29,330 nt of DNA from Hungatella sp. UBA5385 (GTDB lineage: Bacteria; Bacillota; Clostridia; Lachnospirales; Lachnospiraceae). Both the position numbers and the translations under genes were made by a program. The stretch is taken from contig DHOR01000033.1 of assembly GCA_002409995.1 (NCBI GenBank), positions 53,185 to 82,514 on the forward strand. The letters run 5' to 3'. Positions 1 to 6,328 of the stretch are shown here, one piece after another (position 1 is the first letter of the stretch; each line of letters opens with the position of its first letter). A model generated the notes under the pieces. The model was not told the origin of the DNA and did not search any database. It saw only the letters and a list, made by a program, of their open reading frames with translations.

Positions 1-16
1 CAAAGGGTCGAACCCC
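1..16. repeat. Dispersed palindromic repeat, copy 1 (one arm, cut by window edge)
   Basis: The first 16 bases are CAAAGGGTCGAACCCC, identical to the right arm of the complete palindromes at 2899-2935 and 17386-17420. The left arm would lie outside the window. The element sits 20 bp beyond the stop codon of the SDR gene, the same kind of intergenic, next-to-stop position as the other copies. That a full palindrome exists here is inferred from the other two copies. Confidence 0.7.
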
Positions 17-36
17 GTTTTTAAATATCTGACAAT

Positions 37-837
37 TTACTGTGGCTGTTTGCCGATGTATGCTAAAATACCACCATCAACGTACAGAACATGTCCGTTT
101 ACAAAGTCAGAAGCTTCAGATGCCAGGAATACTGCCGGACCTGCCAGATCTTCTGCTTCACCCCAACGTCCTGCCGGAGTCTTGGAAATGATAAACTGGT
201 CAAATGGATGTCTGGAACCATCAGCCTGAGCTTCACGAAGTGGAGCTGTCTGTGGTGTTGCAATGTAGCCTGGTCCAATACCATTACACTGAATGTTAAA
301 CTCACCGTACTCAGATGCAATGTTCTTGGTTAACATCTTAAGACCGCCCTTAGCAGCTGCATATGCAGATACTGTCTCACGGCCAAGCTCGGACATCATA
401 GAACAGATATTAATGATCTTGCCGTGTCCCTTCTTGATCATAGCTGGAATAACAGCCTTAGCTACGATAAATGGAGCGTTTAAGTCAACATCAATTACCT
501 GTCTGAAATCTGCTGCAGACATCTCTACCATTGGGATACGCTTGATGATACCAGCATTGTTAACAAGAATGTCAACAACTCCAACTTCCTTCTCGATCTG
601 AGCTACTAAAGCGTTAACTGCATCTTCATCAGTAACGTCACATACATAGCCATGAGCTGTGATGCCCTCTTCTTTATAGGAAGCAAGTCCCTTATCTACT
701 AATTCCTGTTTAATGTCATTAAAAACAATAGTTGCACCAGCTGCTGCCAGTCCCTTTGCAATAGCAAAGCCGATTCCATAGGAAGCTCCTGTAACAAGAG
801 CAACTTTTCCTTCAAGTGAAAACTGTTTCATATCCAT
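37..837 (-). CDS. Gluconate 5-dehydrogenase-like short-chain dehydrogenase/reductase
   Basis: A 266-residue cytosolic SDR of classical length. The glycine-rich nucleotide site TGxxxGIG is at residues 16-23, the NNAG structural motif at 93-96, and the catalytic set Ser146, Tyr159 and Lys163 (YxxxK) is intact. The overall pattern (LVNNAGIIKR, SAYAAAKGGLKMLTK, GPGYIATPQT) is that of gluconate 5-dehydrogenases (IdnO/KduD branch), which interconvert gluconate and 5-ketogluconate with NAD(P)H. The start has a clear AAAGGAG site about 7 bp upstream. An array of TTGTAT-type operator candidates lies about 70-120 bp upstream (907-955), suggesting control by a sugar-acid repressor. It has no obvious link to the purine genes further along; partner genes probably lie to the left of the window. 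The exact substrate (gluconate or 2-deoxygluconate/ketogluconate) is not proven by sequence. Confidence 0.88.
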   Translation of the reverse strand: MDMKQFSLEGKVALVTGASYGIGFAIAKGLAAAGATIVFNDIKQELVDKGLASYKEEGITAHGYVCDVTDEDAVNALVAQIEKEVGVVDILVNNAGIIKRIPMVEMSAADFRQVIDVDLNAPFIVAKAVIPAMIKKGHGKIINICSMMSELGRETVSAYAAAKGGLKMLTKNIASEYGEFNIQCNGIGPGYIATPQTAPLREAQADGSRHPFDQFIISKTPAGRWGEAEDLAGPAVFLASEASDFVNGHVLYVDGGILAYIGKQPQ

Positions 838-906
838 GATTTGTTTCTCCTTTACTCTAAAATTGTTAATCAGTTGGTTATTTGGTCAGTTATTCCGTCT
901 TTCTAT

Positions 907-955
907 TTGTATGCAATCATTATTATTTGTATACAAACTCGACGCTTGTATATAG
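907..955. promoter_or_regulatory. Three phased operator-like sites upstream of the SDR gene
   Basis: Three related decamers lie in direct repeat: TTGTATGCAA at 907-916, TTGTATACAA at 927-936 (inside the perfect 12-bp palindrome TTTGTATACAAA, 926-937) and TTGTATATAG at 946-955. The steps are 20 and 19 bp, close to two helical turns, so all three sites face the same side of the DNA. This is the layout of a repressor or activator array, for example a GntR- or LacI-type regulator of sugar-acid genes. The regulator is not identified and is not clearly encoded in the window. The rest of 838-1082 shows no gene; a convincing -35/-10 pair for the SDR was not found. Confidence 0.5.
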
Positions 956-1083
956 ATTACCATATCCAACATTCTTTTTCAATATACATTTTTAACAAAC
1001 AATCTTCCAATTATTAGTACAGTTTTAAGAAGGCATATTTACAATATAAAAAGGAGCCTGCCCAAGCAGACCCCTCATCCCGA

Positions 1084-1113
1084 AAAACTCCCCGGCCTCC
1101 ATTGGAAGCCGGG
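1084..1113 (-). terminator. Intrinsic terminator of the Cys-rich gene
   Basis: Read on the minus strand, a 10-bp stem (CCCGGCTTCC with GGAGGCCGGG, one G-U pair) with loop AAT is followed by GAGTTTTTC. It lies about 50 bp beyond the stop codon at 1166. GC-rich stem plus U-run is a standard rho-independent terminator. Confidence 0.85.
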
Positions 1114-1165
1114 CTATTCGCTTATATGCACTTTCCTGTTATTATTTATTACAGTTTTTTTAATT

Positions 1166-1507
1166 TCAGCCACAGTCCTCTTCAGCAGCTTCTGCTGATG
1201 TTCCCCAGGTTCTGTCACAACCACAGCCTCTGTTACAGTTATTGTTGCAGCCGCAGTCATTATTATTATTGTTTGCTGCCCAGAAACCATCACGGAAACC
1301 ATTGTTATAACCTACTCTGTATCCTTCTCTGAAACCACGGCGGAAATCACTGCTTCTGTTGCCGCATCTGTTTTCTTCTTCTCTGTTGCAGCTATTATTC
1401 CAGTCGCAATTATTATTGCAGCCCCAATTATTGCAGCGCCAGTTATTGCAGCCACAACCTCTATTGCATCCACAGCCTCTATTGCATCCACATCTATTAC
1501 AACTCAT
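1166..1507 (-). CDS. Cysteine/asparagine-rich small protein with (F/Y)xxG tandem repeats
   Basis: A 113-residue protein with 18 cysteines and 26 asparagines. Residues 1-50 are built from CGC and CN units, with NRGCGC at 9-14 and 15-20 and again at 92-97. The middle (55-75) is a different, cysteine-free repeat: five (F/Y)xxG tetrads in register (F55, F59, Y63, Y67, F71) ending at F75. The tail is acidic and ends in a Cys. No signal peptide or membrane segment is seen. An AAAGGAG ribosome site about 8 bp before the ATG, a promoter candidate (1544-1571) and a terminator make it a real single-gene unit. I do not recognise a named family. The composition would suit a cross-linked spore coat or crust component, or a metal-binding protein. 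The sigma-K-like promoter favours the former, but this is inference. Confidence 0.75.
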   Translation of the reverse strand: MSCNRCGCNRGCGCNRGCGCNNWRCNNWGCNNNCDWNNSCNREEENRCGNRSSDFRRGFREGYRVGYNNGFRDGFWAANNNNNDCGCNNNCNRGCGCDRTWGTSAEAAEEDCG

Positions 1508-1543
1508 ATGATCAATACTCCTTTAAATATCGGGTTTGTACTA

Positions 1544-1571
1544 TATCATATGCGTTTTCAGTTGATGTGTG
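1544..1571 (-). promoter_or_regulatory. Candidate sporulation (sigma-K-like) promoter of the Cys-rich gene
   Basis: On the minus strand CACA (1571-1568) is followed after 15 nt by CATATGATA (1552-1544), matching the mACm-15/16-CATAnnnTA pattern described for sigma-K of Bacillus. The same stretch could also be read as a sigma-A promoter (TTGCAC-18-TATGAT), so the assignment is not secure. Transcription would start about 30 nt before the ATG at 1507. Confidence 0.4.
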
Positions 1572-1583
1572 CAATTTTTAATT

Positions 1584-2405
1584 CTATTTTTTCTTGCTCA
1601 CAGGATAGCAGACTTCAGTAATAAATTCCTCCGGATTAGAACTATTTCCAGGCCCTATATGATAGATATTAAAGGACAGCCCCGATAATTCATAACCATT
1701 ATCCTTAATCCACTGAGCCACTGCCTGATTAACAGACTGAATCTTCTCATATCCCCCCTGAAATACAGCCGATGCAAAAGTAACCTCAGGAACTGTTTTA
1801 AACTTCACATGCTCTGTATCATTATAAGTTCCTGCAACAGTTGTCTGTATTTCTGCATCAATATCCCACTCCTTATATTCCCCATCATGATAAATGGTCA
1901 TTGCATTGGCAGGTTTTCCCTCCTGCATGTTCAAATGAGCAGTTTCCCCATACAACATCTGCCATAAGATCCCCTCTTTATCATAAGAAGGAATTGCCTG
2001 GCGCACACTTGCCACATACCGCTCCGGAAGAGTTTTTAAAGTCACATTGTAATTCATAATATTACCATCCTTTCTCAGCCATCGGATCGTATTATCAAGA
2101 AGTGCAATGCGCTGCTCCAGCTTCTCCTGCTCATCTTGTAATTCTTTTAATTTCAAAATGAGAAACTGCTCCATTTCCTCAGTATTTTCATATTTGGAAA
2201 GGATTTCCCCAATGACAGACAGACCAAATCCCATATTTTTCAGCCCATGAATCCGCTCTGCCAGCAGCAGCTGGGACTCATCGTAATACCGGTATCCGTT
2301 GAAAGGATCAATATTCTCAGGCACCAAAAGCCCGATTTCATCATAATGGCGAAGCATACGAATGCTGATTCTTGATAACTTTGAAAAATCTCCGATTTTT
2401 AACAT
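1584..2405 (-). CDS. MerR-family regulator with GyrI-like effector-binding domain
   Basis: A 273-residue transcription factor. Residues 1-70 form the MerR winged helix (MLKIGDFSKLS, then RHYDEIGLL and NGYRYY), residues about 75-115 a dimerising coiled coil rich in Leu, Glu and Gln, and residues about 118-273 an AraC/GyrI-type effector domain of the sort that binds hydrophobic or cationic compounds (BmrR/BltR layout). The start has GAGGTGA about 8 bp upstream. The gene lies behind a promoter with a 19-bp spacer (2451-2481), the hallmark of MerR-controlled promoters, so it is probably autoregulated. No efflux pump lies next to it; the closest genes are a VOC protein upstream and the Cys-rich protein downstream. 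The ligand is unknown. Confidence 0.88.
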   Translation of the reverse strand: MLKIGDFSKLSRISIRMLRHYDEIGLLVPENIDPFNGYRYYDESQLLLAERIHGLKNMGFGLSVIGEILSKYENTEEMEQFLILKLKELQDEQEKLEQRIALLDNTIRWLRKDGNIMNYNVTLKTLPERYVASVRQAIPSYDKEGILWQMLYGETAHLNMQEGKPANAMTIYHDGEYKEWDIDAEIQTTVAGTYNDTEHVKFKTVPEVTFASAVFQGGYEKIQSVNQAVAQWIKDNGYELSGLSFNIYHIGPGNSSNPEEFITEVCYPVSKKK

Positions 2406-2419
2406 GATTGATTCACCTC

Positions 2420-2433
2420 ACATATATATATGT
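2420..2433. promoter_or_regulatory. 14-bp AT palindrome in the merR leader
   Basis: ACATATATATATGT is a perfect 14-bp palindrome between the predicted transcription start and the ribosome site of the MerR gene. It could be an operator, but alternating AT runs of this length arise readily by chance in AT-rich spacers. Confidence 0.25.
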
Positions 2434-2450
2434 ATTTTGAGCTCTACTTC

Positions 2451-2481
2451 ACTATAAAACATACCATAATGTGAGAGTCAA
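2451..2481 (-). promoter_or_regulatory. MerR-type promoter with 19-bp spacer
   Basis: On the minus strand TTGACT (2481-2476) and TATAGT (2456-2451) are separated by exactly 19 bp. Ordinary sigma-A promoters have 16-18 bp; the long spacer is characteristic of promoters that MerR proteins untwist to activate. It drives the MerR gene itself, with the start codon about 45 bp downstream. Confidence 0.7.
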
Positions 2482-2510
2482 GGATAATCTTTAAAAATGT
2501 TTTACTCCTC

Positions 2511-2858
2511 TTACACAGGCGCCGTCAACTCAATATGATTTCCTTCACTATCCTCAAATTCAGAAACCCAGAAGCCACCAATCTGTTTTAAAGGAAATAC
2601 CACTTTAAGCCCCTTCAGCTTTTTCTGCAATACATCAAGTGATTCCACTTCAACACTTGGCAGACAGCTATTCCCGAAAATATGATACTCTGCCATTTTT
2701 TCATAAGCAAATAATCCCAGTCTGAATCCATTTACATCAAAAACGCTGTAAATCTCATCTCTTTCTGTTACTTCATACTCAAAAAACTTCTCATAAAAAT
2801 CAATAGCACGTTCCATATTCTTTACACAAAGATACAATGACCTGATACTACATTTCAT
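2511..2858 (-). CDS. VOC-superfamily (glyoxalase/bleomycin-resistance fold) protein
   Basis: A 115-residue single-domain protein. The opening MKCSIRSLYLCVKNMERAIDFYEKF is cut here to its key features: a beta strand followed by the xxAxxFYxxxF helix typical of vicinal-oxygen-chelate proteins; the C-terminal half ends in DSEGNHIEL, the usual metal-ligand Glu region. The start at 2858 is chosen because AAAGGAG lies about 8 bp upstream. A longer frame runs up to 2921 but is translated from the palindromic repeat at 2899-2935 and has no ribosome site. Such proteins include lyases, dioxygenases and drug-binding proteins; the substrate cannot be told. It lies between a YitT gene and the MerR regulator on the same strand. 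Confidence 0.75.
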   Translation of the reverse strand: MKCSIRSLYLCVKNMERAIDFYEKFFEYEVTERDEIYSVFDVNGFRLGLFAYEKMAEYHIFGNSCLPSVEVESLDVLQKKLKGLKVVFPLKQIGGFWVSEFEDSEGNHIELTAPV

Positions 2859-2898
2859 AAATATTCTCCTTTTTTGCAATTGTTCCAACTTTTGCTCA

Positions 2899-2935
2899 AG
2901 GGGTTCGACCCTTTGATACAAAGGGTCGAACCCCT
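2899..2935. repeat. Dispersed palindromic repeat, copy 2 (complete, 17-bp arms)
   Basis: A perfect inverted repeat: AGGGGTTCGACCCTTTG at 2899-2915, loop ATA, and its exact complement at 2919-2935. Each arm also contains its own small inverted repeat (GGGT-TCG-ACCC), so the structure is nested. It lies between the YitT stop (2950) and the VOC start (2858). No T-run follows on either strand, so it is not a standard terminator. The 16-bp core is identical to the copies at 1-16 and 17386-17420. Confidence 0.92.
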
Positions 2936-2949
2936 AAGTAAAAAAACCA

Positions 2950-3801
2950 CTACTGTAAATGCTTATCCAGCGTAAATCCTCTCCCTCTCACCTCACGCAC
3001 TCCGTTAATAATCATAAATGCCTTAGGATCAACTTCCTGCACACAGTGGTTCAGCTGACTCAACTCTCTATTGGGAAGCACGCAAAGCACAGCCTTCTGA
3101 TCGATCTTCTCAAACCCAGTCTGAATGGACAAAAACGTAGATCCTCGATCTAGATCCTTCTGAATAATCTCATTAATCTTCTTATACTCCCTGCTGATAA
3201 TCATCACCTGCACATCACCGCCGCCAAATACAAGTACCTGATTTAAAACAACAGATGTGAGCACAACCGACATCATGCCATAGAGAATCTCCTCAGTATT
3301 GGAAAATATAATCTGAGACAATAAAATAATAATATCAAAGCAATACATGGAAAGAGCGACTGGAAACCGGAACTTCTTATTAAGAATCAAAGGCGGAATA
3401 TCCATACCACCTGTAGAACCACCTAAACGCATAACAATCCCAATACCAAGCCCAATGAGCATACCACCACATAAAGCTGCCAGCAGCCGGTCACCTGTTA
3501 AATGGTTAAATGCCTCTATTTTCGTAAACTGATTGAGGAACACAGGAAATACCACAGTGCTGACAACAGTAGTGAGAGCAAACTGCTTACCAAGAATCCA
3601 CAAACCTACAATGAACATAATGATATTAAGAACCGTTACAGTGACTGTAATATTAATATTGGTAAAATACAACACTGTTCTGGCAATTCCTGTGGCACCT
3701 CCCACTAAAAACTGATTTGGAATGGAAAATGCAGAAAGCCCAAGGGCTACAATGGCATTTCCTAAAATGATTCCAAATATTTTTTCAATTTTCCTCAGCA
3801 T
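2950..3801 (-). CDS. YitT family membrane protein (DUF161 plus DUF2179)
   Basis: A 283-residue protein with about five hydrophobic segments in residues 8-200 (for example 8-27, 55-72, 75-95, 105-125, 150-170) followed by a soluble C-terminal DUF2179 domain of about 80 residues. The motif RLGGSTGGMDI near residue 125 is characteristic of the family. The length agrees with family members of about 280-290 residues. The start has a modest AAGGGA site about 10 bp upstream. The function of YitT proteins is not established, though the C-terminal domain is thought to sense a ligand. A TATAAT at 3863-3858 with a weak -35 may be its promoter. Confidence 0.88.
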   Translation of the reverse strand: MLRKIEKIFGIILGNAIVALGLSAFSIPNQFLVGGATGIARTVLYFTNINITVTVTVLNIIMFIVGLWILGKQFALTTVVSTVVFPVFLNQFTKIEAFNHLTGDRLLAALCGGMLIGLGIGIVMRLGGSTGGMDIPPLILNKKFRFPVALSMYCFDIIILLSQIIFSNTEEILYGMMSVVLTSVVLNQVLVFGGGDVQVMIISREYKKINEIIQKDLDRGSTFLSIQTGFEKIDQKAVLCVLPNRELSQLNHCVQEVDPKAFMIINGVREVRGRGFTLDKHLQ

Positions 3802-3912
3802 AACAGATCATTTCCCTTCTTTATTTACAATCCGATTCAGATAATAATGCCATCATGATTATACTTCATTTTCCCTGATTGTTCCATATATTATTCCTTT
3901 ACCATAAAAACT

Positions 3913-3954
3913 AAAAAACGCCCCACACCGCAGATCATTCTGCAGCATGAAGCG
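3913..3954 (-). terminator. Strong intrinsic terminator closing the ssnA-mocA operon
   Basis: On the minus strand a 15-bp fully paired stem (several G-U pairs; CGCTTCATGCTGCAG with CTGCGGTGTGGGGCG) and loop AATGAT are followed by TTTTTT. It starts 25 bp after the mocA stop and marks the end of the minus-strand purine operon. Confidence 0.9.
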
Positions 3955-3978
3955 CTATTTCCCCATTAATTCATTCAT

Positions 3979-4548
3979 CTACACATTCACATCAATATCC
4001 ACCAGCTCCATCCCATCATCTACCTCATGAAGATAAAGGTCATCAATATGCCTGCGGATCACCCGTTTTCCTCCCACATCGCCTTCCAGCTCCATGAGTT
4101 CCTGCCGATATCGATCAGAAAAAATAGCAGGATTCCCCAGATCACCCAGATTGCAGAGACAGCCGATTCCCTTGCCGCTTGCCTTCCAGCCACTAACCAG
4201 CTCCTCAATTGTCATCGCCTTCAGATAAGGCTGATCACAAACTGCAAAACAGTAGGCCCAGTCTCCCTCCAAATCCTTCAGACTGTTGAGAGCCAGGTGA
4301 ATGGAATGGGAAATTCCAAGATGGCTTTCTTTATTTTCCACCACCTCATAACCATTTTCCCGAAGCTGGTTTCCAATCTCCTCATATTGAGTGACACAAA
4401 CCTTCCGGTCAAACAGATCAGGAGAAAGCTTGTCCACCTCATCTACAATATACTGATACATAGACTTTCCCCGAAAATTATGGAGAAGTTTATTTCCCCC
4501 AAACCTCCGGCTGTCACCAGCAGCCAGCAGAATCAGTGCCAATCCCAT
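3979..4548 (-). CDS. mocA: MocA-like nucleotidyltransferase (molybdenum cofactor cytidylyltransferase, YgfJ type)
   Basis: A 189-residue NTP transferase. The N-terminal signature LLAAGDSRRFGGNK (residues 7-20) is the nucleotide-binding loop of MobA/MocA enzymes, and CDQP in the middle is the metal-binding motif. MocA adds CMP to molybdopterin-Mo to give the dinucleotide form used by xanthine dehydrogenase-type enzymes. The start at 4548 is chosen because GGAGGGGG lies about 6 bp upstream; a longer reading from 4581 lacks a ribosome site. It is the last gene of the run ssnA-ygfK-hydA-yqeC-yqeB-mocA and is followed by a strong terminator. Its place beside yqeB and yqeC points to maturation of a selenium-dependent molybdenum hydroxylase, very likely XdhABC in this window. 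Confidence 0.88.
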   Translation of the reverse strand: MGLALILLAAGDSRRFGGNKLLHNFRGKSMYQYIVDEVDKLSPDLFDRKVCVTQYEEIGNQLRENGYEVVENKESHLGISHSIHLALNSLKDLEGDWAYCFAVCDQPYLKAMTIEELVSGWKASGKGIGCLCNLGDLGNPAIFSDRYRQELMELEGDVGGKRVIRRHIDDLYLHEVDDGMELVDIDVNV

Positions 4549-4615
4549 ATGAATCCCCCTCCATCTACATTTTCCCTTCATTATACCCTAAATGTTCCAA
4601 TCAGGCACGTAGATT

Positions 4616-5410
4616 TTATGAGATTCTTTTCTTTTTACTGTTTAAAATAGCCTCTAAAACGCCGCCGCCAATGGCAGACGCCTTATCTGACACTGTATAA
4701 CAGCTTTCCACCACTCCCCTTGGATCAATATCACCAGACTTCATACCAAAATGCACAGGAACTCCATCCTGGAGCAACCCACGCACCACACCACCTACCA
4801 GGGCGTAAACAGGCTCTGTGCCGGAATAACCAACAAGCTGTCCTTTTTCCACCACAGTTCCGATGGTCACTGCTCCCTTAAAAATGCCATCAGCTGTTGC
4901 CCGTATAATCCGCTCTTTATCATAGCCGCCGATCACTCCCGGTACGCCTGTATTGGGAAATGCACTTCCTTCCCAGATACAGCGGCCAAGATTATGACCT
5001 CTTTTTGTTTCTACAACAACATGGCAGTCATTCCCTGCAGTAAATCCAGGGCCTACACCTATAACAATATCAGCATCAGTAATGGAAGTTCCCAGATTTA
5101 CCTTAGCCAAAATAGAATCTACCACTACATCAGGTTTCCATATTGTTCTGATTTCACATGTTTCATCTACAATCACAGCTACTTTATCCTTAATAAGTGC
5201 CGCTTGGATATCCTCCGCATTATGGCAGAGAACACCCTCCACATCTTCTACTAAAGCAGTATTTTCATAAACAGCTCTGGAAAATGCAACAGTTCTTCTT
5301 ACAGTGGTAGGAATTGCAATATCAGTCATTACAACAGAAAAACCACATCTGTGAAGTCTGCATCCAATTCCCGAAGCCAGATCACCTGCTCCCTTAATCA
5401 GTACTTTCAT
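4616..5410 (-). CDS. yqeB: YqeB family selenium-dependent molybdenum hydroxylase maturation protein
   Basis: A 264-residue protein opening with the Rossmann-like motif KGAGDLASGIG (residues 5-15) that defines the YqeB/EF2563 family. Genomic co-occurrence in many bacteria ties the family to labile-selenium molybdenum hydroxylases, together with yqeC and selD; the biochemical step is not established. The start at 5410 is chosen for its CAGGAGA site about 7 bp upstream; the frame extends 19 codons further without one. It begins 32 bp after the yqeC stop and is followed after 67 bp by mocA. The C-terminal part resembles a biotinyl/lipoyl-like fold (GTVVEKGQLVGYSG), seen in family members. Confidence 0.87.
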   Translation of the reverse strand: MKVLIKGAGDLASGIGCRLHRCGFSVVMTDIAIPTTVRRTVAFSRAVYENTALVEDVEGVLCHNAEDIQAALIKDKVAVIVDETCEIRTIWKPDVVVDSILAKVNLGTSITDADIVIGVGPGFTAGNDCHVVVETKRGHNLGRCIWEGSAFPNTGVPGVIGGYDKERIIRATADGIFKGAVTIGTVVEKGQLVGYSGTEPVYALVGGVVRGLLQDGVPVHFGMKSGDIDPRGVVESCYTVSDKASAIGGGVLEAILNSKKKRIS

Positions 5411-5442
5411 CTCATTATCTCCTGATTTTTTCTCTTTCTCAA

Positions 5443-6279
5443 TTAAAACAAACCGGCAACTACGCATTTCCCCTGAAGCTCAGGCTCCAGATGTTCAATT
5501 ATTGCCAGTGCTTTCAATACTCCAGACTCAACATCTGCCTTATTCAACAGTATACGGTACTCTCTGTTTCCAACAGATTTTCTTGTTCCCTTTTCACTGG
5601 ATAGAACTGCTGCTGCACAGGCAGGTGTAATTGGCTCAGCCAGCCCCTGCCACAGACCTGATTCTGTAAGAAGCTCTTCTGCCAATTCCTTTCGAAAACA
5701 CTTGTCTTCAAATGTCTCCCCTATACAATCCAGCCCCATACAGCCAATCACTGCATCTGTCTCTTTTATCAAAACAGGCTCACCGTCTCTTGGAATTTTA
5801 AAAGGAAGACGTTTTGCTCCGTCCGCCTCAATGAGCAGCACATCTGCAAGACCTGCAAGTCCAGCCAGCTTATCCTCAGTCATGCCTTTTAACTTACGCA
5901 TACCAGATTCATTTTCTGTTGCTGTTACAGGAATCCCGGTTACCAAAACCCAGCCTGTAGTAAGGTTTCCTGACTGCTCCAAACACTGAACTGATCCGTT
6001 CTCTTCAAAATCCAGCTTCTCCGCAATCCACTTCCCAACATTAACTGCACAATCTGCCAAAACCACCATACGGTCCGCAGGGTGCTGAATATGAGTACTG
6101 GTAGTTACAATCACCCTTTTCCCCATTTCCTTCAGTTCATCTGCCAGCCTGTACATAGAAGTTGTCTTGCCGCCGCCTCCAACAAGAGAAATCACCATAT
6201 GCTTACGGAAAGGAAGGTTCAGTGATTCCCATAAAGTGGATTTTTCCTGCAGCTTTCCATCTTTATACCGATAAACCAT
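5443..6279 (-). CDS. yqeC: YqeC family selenium-dependent hydroxylase accessory protein (P-loop)
   Basis: A 278-residue P-loop protein. The Walker A GGGGKTT is at residues 34-40, followed by TTSTHI and, past the middle, LIEADGAKRLPFK, a signature stretch of YqeC proteins. It is thought to act with YqeB in placing selenium in the molybdenum centre, as judged from phylogenetic association. The ATG at 6279 has a strong AGGAGGGAAGG site immediately upstream that lies inside the nine extra codons of the longer frame (from 6306), so the shorter start is preferred. The gap to hydA is 49 bp and to yqeB 32 bp, consistent with one transcript. Confidence 0.88.
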   Translation of the reverse strand: MVYRYKDGKLQEKSTLWESLNLPFRKHMVISLVGGGGKTTSMYRLADELKEMGKRVIVTTSTHIQHPADRMVVLADCAVNVGKWIAEKLDFEENGSVQCLEQSGNLTTGWVLVTGIPVTATENESGMRKLKGMTEDKLAGLAGLADVLLIEADGAKRLPFKIPRDGEPVLIKETDAVIGCMGLDCIGETFEDKCFRKELAEELLTESGLWQGLAEPITPACAAAVLSSEKGTRKSVGNREYRILLNKADVESGVLKALAIIEHLEPELQGKCVVAGLF

Positions 6280-6328
6280 CTTCCTTCCCTCCTCGTCAAT
6301 AATCATAATTATATGATAAACACCAGAA

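Noticed and set aside
1..16. Similarity of GGTTCGA in the repeat to a tRNA T-arm
   Set aside because: No acceptor, D or anticodon stems surround any copy; the flanks are ordinary spacers.
2859..2921. N-terminal extension of the VOC protein
   Set aside because: The extra codons come from the palindromic repeat and have no ribosome site; the ATG at 2858 does.
2899..2935. Palindromic repeat as an intrinsic terminator
   Set aside because: No T-run follows on either strand, and the copy at 17386-17420 lies inside a running operon before arcC.
4027..4650. Long open frame on the plus strand opposite mocA
   Set aside because: It is the antisense shadow of mocA, with no ribosome site and no family resemblance.
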